Of a DNA stretch of 64,000 nucleotides, positions 59,577 to 64,000 are shown one piece after another. The position numbers were made by a program, and so were the translations under genes. The stretch is taken from positions 1 through 64,000 of the forward strand of contig DATKZY010000281.1 in the NCBI GenBank assembly GCA_035527715.1, read 5' to 3'. The stretch is from DSUN01 sp035527715 (GTDB taxonomy: Bacteria; Planctomycetota; PUPC01; DSUN01). The first letter of the stretch is position 1, and each line of letters starts with the position of its first letter. The notes below the pieces were generated by a model. It had not been told where the DNA came from, ran no database searches, and saw only the letters and a list, made by a program, of their open reading frames with translations.

Positions 59577-60761
59577 ATGATCGATGCCAAGGCGTTTCGT
59601 GACGTTGATCCCGGCCAGCGTGTGCTGATGGGGCCGGGGCCGAGCGATGTGCCGCCCCGCGTGCTTCAGGCCATGGCCGCGCCGACCGTCGGCCACCTCG
59701 ACCCGAAGTTCCTGGCCCTGATGGATGAGACGCAGGAGCTGCTCCGCTACGTGTTCCAGACGGCGAACGAGTTCACCATTCCCGTCTCGGGCACCGGCAG
59801 CGCGGGGATGGAGACGTGCTTCGTCAACCTGGTGGAGCCGGGCGACGAGGTCGTAGTGTGCATCAACGGCGTGTTCGGCACGCGAATGGCCGACATCGTG
59901 GATCGCCTCGGCGGCAAGCTCATCAAGGTGGAGGCCGAGTGGGGCAGGGCGGTGGCGCCCGAGGCCGTCGAGAAGGCCATCGAGGGGCGCAAGCCCAAGC
60001 TCGTGGCCGTCGTTCACGCCGAGACGTCCACCGGCGCCTGCACGCCGCTGAACGACATCGCGTGCATCGCGGCCGATGCGGGCGCCCTCTTCCTGGTGGA
60101 CACCGTGACCTCGCTCGGCGGCATGCCGGTGGGCGTGGATGCCGTGGGCATTGACGCGGTGTACAGCGGCACGCAGAAGTGCCTGTCGTGCCCGCCGGGC
60201 CTCGCCCCGGTCTCGTTCAGTGTCGAGGCGCTCGAGGCGCTGGAGAGCCGCAAGACGCGCGTGGTGAGCTGGTATCTCGACATGGGGATGGTGCGGCAGT
60301 ACTGGGGCGGCGCCCGCAAGTATCACCACACGGCGCCCATCAACATGATCTACGCCCTCCGCGAGGCCCTCCGCATTATTGTCGAGGAGGGGCTGGATGC
60401 CCGCTGGGCCAGGCACCTCCTGAATCATCGCGCCCTGGTCGCAGGCCTCGAGGCGATGGGACTCTCGATGCTCGTGCCCGAGGCCGAGCGGCTGCCGATG
60501 CTCAACGCCGTCTGCATCCCCGAGGGCGCCGACGACAAGCGGGTGCGGGCCGCGCTGCTCAACGACTTCGGGATCGAGATCGGCGCCGGCCTCGGCCCGC
60601 TGGCTGGCAAGGTCTGGCGGGTCGGGCTGATGGGCCACGCCGCCTGCCGACGAAATGTCACGCTTTTCCTCGCCGCACTCGAGACCATCCTCAAGGCCGA
60701 AGGCGTGAAGGTGAACTCCGGGGGGCTGGAGGCCGCCGCGGCGGTCTACGCCGAGACATGA
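59577..60761 (+). CDS. Alanine/serine-glyoxylate aminotransferase-type class V enzyme
   Basis: The 394-residue fold-type I class V aminotransferase has LMGPGPSDVPPRVLQAM (N-terminal signature), SGTGSAGMET (phosphate-binding), LVDTVTSLGGMPVGVD (PLP Asp174) and Lys201 as the Schiff-base residue in SGTQKCLSCPPG. Family members transfer amino groups from alanine or serine to glyoxylate. Its stop overlaps the start of the glycolate-oxidase-like fusion by 4 bp (ATGA), which fits a glycolate-glyoxylate-glycine route. Confidence 0.92.
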   Translation: MIDAKAFRDVDPGQRVLMGPGPSDVPPRVLQAMAAPTVGHLDPKFLALMDETQELLRYVFQTANEFTIPVSGTGSAGMETCFVNLVEPGDEVVVCINGVFGTRMADIVDRLGGKLIKVEAEWGRAVAPEAVEKAIEGRKPKLVAVVHAETSTGACTPLNDIACIAADAGALFLVDTVTSLGGMPVGVDAVGIDAVYSGTQKCLSCPPGLAPVSFSVEALEALESRKTRVVSWYLDMGMVRQYWGGARKYHHTAPINMIYALREALRIIVEEGLDARWARHLLNHRALVAGLEAMGLSMLVPEAERLPMLNAVCIPEGADDKRVRAALLNDFGIEIGAGLGPLAGKVWRVGLMGHAACRRNVTLFLAALETILKAEGVKVNSGGLEAAAAVYAET

Positions 60762-63328
60762 TCGCATCCGGGCTGCTCAGCGAGCTGCGGCGAATCGTGG
60801 GGGCCGCAAGCGTTCACGCCGGCCCCACGGATGTCGAGGTCTACTCCTACGACGCCTCGCTGGCCATTGGCATCCCCGACGCCATCGTGCTTCCCGCCTC
60901 GACGGAGGAGGTTGCCGCCGTCGTGCGGGCGACCAGCGCGGCGTGCGTGCCCTGCATTCCGCGCGGCTTCGGCACCAACCTGTCGGGCGGCAGCATCGCC
61001 CCGCGTGGCGGTGTGGTTGTGTGCCTCACGCGGATGAACCGCATCCTGTCCATCGAGCCCGAGCGTCGGCTGGCCATCGCGCAGCCCGGCGTGACGAATC
61101 TCGAGCTTCAGGCCGCCCTGGCCCCCTTGGGCTTCTTCTTCGCGCCCGACCCTGCGAGCCAGAAGGCGGCGACCCTCGGCGGCAACGTCGCCGAGAACTC
61201 GGGCGGCCCCCATTGCGTGAAGTACGGCGTGATGACCAACCACGTGCTGGGCCTGGAGGTCGTGCTGCCCAGCGGCGAGGTCGCGCGCACCGGCAGCGGC
61301 GCCCTCGACCCGCCCGGCTACGACCTTCGGGGGCTGCTCGTCGGCTCCGAGGGCACGCTGGGCATCGCCACCGAAATGACGCTGCGCATCCTGCCCCTGC
61401 CCGAGACGGTCATCACGCTGCTCGCCATCTACGACAGCGTGCAGGCCGCCGCGCGCTCCGTCTCCGCCATCATCGCCCACGGCATCGTGCCGGCCACGCT
61501 GGAGATGATGGACAACCCGGTCATCCGCGCCGTCGAGGCGAGCTATCCCGCAGGCTATCCCGACGATGCGGCGGCCGTGCTGATCATCGAGGTCGAGGGG
61601 CCGGCTGCCGGCCTCGACGCCCAGGCGCAGCGCATCGAGGAGCTGTGCACGGCCAACGCCTGCCGCAACATCCGACGGGCGAGGGACGCCGCCGAGCGCG
61701 ACCAGCTCTGGGCCGGCCGCCGCGGCGCCTTCGGCGCGCTCGCGCGCATCGCGCCCAGCTTCTGGGTCGCCGACTGCACCGTGCCGCGGAACCGCTTGCC
61801 CGAGGCGCTCGAGCGAATGGCCGAGATCGCGAAGAAATTCGATTTCCCCAGTGGCAACGTGCTTCACGCCGGCGACGGCAATCTCCACCCGCTGCTCTTC
61901 TTCGACAACCGCGTCGCCGAGCAGACCCATCGCGTCCACGAGGCGGGCCGCGAGGTGATGCAGGCCTGCGTGGACCTCGGCGGCACCATCACCGGCGAGC
62001 ACGGCGTGGGCGTCGAGAAGCTCGACGGCATGCGCCTCATCTTCTCCAACCACGACCTCGCCTTCCAGCTCGCCGTCAAGCGGGCCTTCGACCCCGCCCA
62101 ACTGATGAACCCGGGCAAGGCAATTCCGACCGTTGCAGTTCCTCCACACTCCCCACTCCGCATTCCGCACTCCGCACTCACCGATTCCCTGGCCCCGACC
62201 TCGCCCGCCGAAGCCTGCGATGCAGTGCTTGCCGCCATCGCGGCTCGCCAAGCCCTCCTGCCCATGGGTGGCGGGCGGCGCGCCGACTTTGGGAACCACT
62301 CCGAACGGCGCGTCGTCCCCCTGCACACCGACAAGCTCTCCAGCGTGGTTGAGCACGACGCCGACAACCAGACCGTGACCTTCGGCGCCGGGATGACTCT
62401 CGCCGCGGCGCAGGGATTCCTGGCTCCCCACCGCCAGTGGCTGCCCTTTCGCCCGCCGCTGGCCGAAGGCTGCACCCTCGGCGGGATGGTGGCCCTCGGC
62501 GCCTGTGGCCCCGAGCGCCTCGGCTACGGCGCGCCCCGCGACTCGCTGCTCGGCCTGCGCTTCGTCTCGGGCACCGGGCGGCACATCAAGGCCGGGGGCC
62601 GCGTCATCAAGAACGTCGCGGGCTACGACATCACGCGCCTTCTCGCCGGCTCGGCTGGGACACTCGGCCTGCTCACCGAGCTGACCTTCCGCGTCTCCGC
62701 CGTCCCCGAGATCTGCCGCGTACTCCGCGCCTCGGGCACCGTCGCACAGTGCTCCGCCGCTGCAAGAGCTCTCCTCAGTTCCAAGCTCTGCCCCGCGTTT
62801 GTTACCGCCGTTCCGAGACCCGACCCGTCGCGTTGGACGCTCAGCGTCGGCTTCGAGGGCTTCGACGTGACCGTGCGCGCCCAGCTCGACGGCTGCGCGT
62901 CGCTTGTCGGGGAGGCCGGCCTTGGCGATGCGGAGACACTCGACTACCCCGTCCTCGAAGGCTTCCACGCAGGAACGTATCGAGCGCTCCACGATGCCGC
63001 ATTCGTGCTGCGGGTGGATGTGCCGCTGGACGCCGTCGCAGCAGTCGTCTCAGTGGCCTTGCCCTCGGGCCAGGTGCTGCTGGACTTCGGCTGTGGCCGA
63101 GCCTCGCTCGGGCTTGCACTGCTATCCGACGAACAGTGGGCCGCGCTGTGCTCCCTCGCAGCGGAGGCGGGGGGCCACGTTGTCGCCGAGAAGGCGTCCG
63201 CCGAGTTCAAGCAGCGGCACGACGTGTTCGCCCCCGAGCGCCCCGACTGGAAGGCGATGCACCGACTCAAGGCCGCTCTCGACCCTCATGGCGTCTTTGC
63301 CCCCGGCCGCCTGCCGGGGAGGAGGTGA
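60758..63328 (+). CDS. GlcD-GlcE fusion: FAD-linked glycolate/lactate oxidase-type protein
   Basis: The 856-residue protein fuses two FAD-binding type 4 proteins. Residues 1-~460 are a full GlcD (PRGFGTNLSGGSIAP, GGNVAENSGGPHCVKYG, GDGNLHPLLFFD, GEHGVGVEKL). After a ~20-residue linker (PPHSPLRIPHSALTDS region, encoded by a CACTCCGCA repeat) come residues ~485-856, GlcE-like (LAEGCTLGGMVALG, VIKNVAGYDITRLLAGSAGT). In E. coli these are separate subunits working with the Fe-S subunit GlcF, which is not in the window. Start ATG 60758 overlaps the aminotransferase stop. Confidence 0.9.
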   Translation: MIASGLLSELRRIVGAASVHAGPTDVEVYSYDASLAIGIPDAIVLPASTEEVAAVVRATSAACVPCIPRGFGTNLSGGSIAPRGGVVVCLTRMNRILSIEPERRLAIAQPGVTNLELQAALAPLGFFFAPDPASQKAATLGGNVAENSGGPHCVKYGVMTNHVLGLEVVLPSGEVARTGSGALDPPGYDLRGLLVGSEGTLGIATEMTLRILPLPETVITLLAIYDSVQAAARSVSAIIAHGIVPATLEMMDNPVIRAVEASYPAGYPDDAAAVLIIEVEGPAAGLDAQAQRIEELCTANACRNIRRARDAAERDQLWAGRRGAFGALARIAPSFWVADCTVPRNRLPEALERMAEIAKKFDFPSGNVLHAGDGNLHPLLFFDNRVAEQTHRVHEAGREVMQACVDLGGTITGEHGVGVEKLDGMRLIFSNHDLAFQLAVKRAFDPAQLMNPGKAIPTVAVPPHSPLRIPHSALTDSLAPTSPAEACDAVLAAIAARQALLPMGGGRRADFGNHSERRVVPLHTDKLSSVVEHDADNQTVTFGAGMTLAAAQGFLAPHRQWLPFRPPLAEGCTLGGMVALGACGPERLGYGAPRDSLLGLRFVSGTGRHIKAGGRVIKNVAGYDITRLLAGSAGTLGLLTELTFRVSAVPEICRVLRASGTVAQCSAAARALLSSKLCPAFVTAVPRPDPSRWTLSVGFEGFDVTVRAQLDGCASLVGEAGLGDAETLDYPVLEGFHAGTYRALHDAAFVLRVDVPLDAVAAVVSVALPSGQVLLDFGCGRASLGLALLSDEQWAALCSLAAEAGGHVVAEKASAEFKQRHDVFAPERPDWKAMHRLKAALDPHGVFAPGRLPGRR

Positions 63329-63332
63329 CCCG

Positions 63333-64000
63333 ATGGCGAACGCGACGACCTCACGACGCGGCTTCATCGCGACTGGCCTCGTTGGCCTTGCCGCGTCACG
63401 AACTGGGCGGGCCGCCGAAGCCGAGCCGCCGGCCGCCTGGCAGATCGGCTGCTGGACGCGGCCGTGGGACAAGCACGAGTATCGCGTCGCCCTCGACGCC
63501 ATTGCCGAAGCCGGCTTCAAGCACGCCGGCCTCATGACCACCAAGGGCAAGGGCAACCTCGTCATCTCCACCGCCACGACCCTCGAGGAAGCGCAGCAGG
63601 TCGGTGAAGAGGTGAAGAAGCGCGGCCTCAGCGTCCCCTGCGTCTACGGCGGCGGATTTCCGCTTGGCGAACAGGGTGTTGCTGCGCTCAAGAAGCTCAT
63701 TGACTGCTGTGTCGCCGCCGGCTCCAAGGCCTTGATGGCCGGCGGCACGGGCGACCCGAAACGCAACGACGCCTACTACAAGACGGTCGCCGAGGCCTGC
63801 CCCTACGCCGCCGAGAAGGGCATCGAGATCGTGCTCAAGCCCCACGGCGGCCTCAACGCGACCGGTCCCCAATGCCGCAAGTGCATCGAGGGCGTCGGCC
63901 ACAAGAGCCTCCGCCTCTGGTACGACCCCGGCAACATCTACTACTACTCCAACGGCGAACTCGACCCCGCGAAGGACGCCGCCACCGTGGACGGCCTGGT
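63333..64000 (+). CDS. Tat-exported sugar-isomerase-like TIM barrel (3' end beyond window)
   Basis: The first 222 residues are visible. A Tat-type signal (TTSRRGFIATGLVGLAASR) precedes a xylose-isomerase-like barrel with IGCWTRPWDKHEYR, ALDAIAEAGFKHAGLM, IVLKPHGGLN (metal-binding region) and LWYDPGNIYYYSNGELDP. AGGAGGTGA, a near-perfect ribosome-binding site, overlaps the stop codon of the glcDE fusion, so it belongs to the same operon. An exported isomerase-like protein is typical of Planctomycetota. Confidence 0.85.
   Translation, partial: MANATTSRRGFIATGLVGLAASRTGRAAEAEPPAAWQIGCWTRPWDKHEYRVALDAIAEAGFKHAGLMTTKGKGNLVISTATTLEEAQQVGEEVKKRGLSVPCVYGGGFPLGEQGVAALKKLIDCCVAAGSKALMAGGTGDPKRNDAYYKTVAEACPYAAEKGIEIVLKPHGGLNATGPQCRKCIEGVGHKSLRLWYDPGNIYYYSNGELDPAKDAATVDGL

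Noticed and set aside
60746..62992. A 748-codon minus-strand open frame opposite the GlcD-GlcE fusion
   Set aside because: Composition-driven shadow of a gene with clear FAD-oxidase motifs.
1..64000. tRNA, rRNA or prophage genes
   Set aside because: None of the hallmark sequences was seen by eye. A tRNA scan would be needed to be certain about isolated tRNA genes.

Overview
The window is high-GC DNA with classic sigma70-like promoters (TTGACA / 17-bp spacer / TATAAT type). Its gene content is typical of an uncultured, probably anaerobic member of the Planctomycetota or a neighbouring PVC-like phylum: Gfo/Idh/MocA oxidoreductases with Tat signals, ThuA and HEAT proteins, sugar-phosphate-isomerase TIM barrels, SUMF1 proteins, very large secreted glycan-binding proteins, and Hdr/Flx-type electron-transfer proteins. 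The phylum is inferred from gene content only; there is no rRNA or tRNA gene in the window.

Left part (0-11.8 kb, minus strand): a heterodisulfide-reductase-type module. It runs hdrC-hdrB-hdrA from a strong promoter at 11.75 kb, and continues 4 kb further on with mvhD, a membrane PH-like protein and two 4Fe-4S proteins resembling FlxB/FlxC. Between hdrA and mvhD lies an island (3.75-7.95 kb) with two secreted proteins (H-lectin-like and SUMF1), nested palindromes, a 17-bp inverted repeat and a probable transposase remnant. mvhD has its own promoter. The NAD-binding subunit FlxA is not seen; the left edge instead carries a short hypothetical gene and the start of an IS630-type transposase.

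Middle-left (11.9-26 kb): a Tat-exported BNR-type protein, a repeat-rich gene-free block, a QueC-like PP-loop protein, radC with an unusual Cys4 N-terminal half, recD2 coupled to a metallophosphoesterase, a rhomboid-TPR protease, a GH5-like secreted glycosidase, an oxidoreductase and an aminotransferase.

Centre (25.7-45.8 kb): carbohydrate-related loci. Divergent operons from 29.8 kb encode giant secreted proteins with CBM9-like and glycosidase-like domains on the minus side, and CBM9-propeller, glycosidase and propeller proteins on the plus side. A four-gene minus-strand operon (39.3-45.8 kb) encodes oxidoreductase, HEAT-ThuA, TIM-barrel isomerase and ThuA. This gene set fits extracellular glycan binding and hydrolysis followed by oxidoreductive sugar catabolism.

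Right part (45.8-64 kb): a UPF0175/DUF3368 toxin-antitoxin pair, two coupled tiny genes, another Tat oxidoreductase, a DUF433/DUF5615 pair translationally coupled to RNase D, more glycosidase-like genes, an MFS transporter, and an operon of a glyoxylate aminotransferase, a GlcD-GlcE fusion and a sugar isomerase that runs off the window.

A recurring feature of the non-coding DNA is a set of hairpin elements built from degenerate 7-10 bp repeats. They lie at about 3.8, 7.9, 11.0, 16.4, 22.9, 24.1 and 57.1 kb. Two of them (16.4 and 57.1 kb) are clearly copies of one element.
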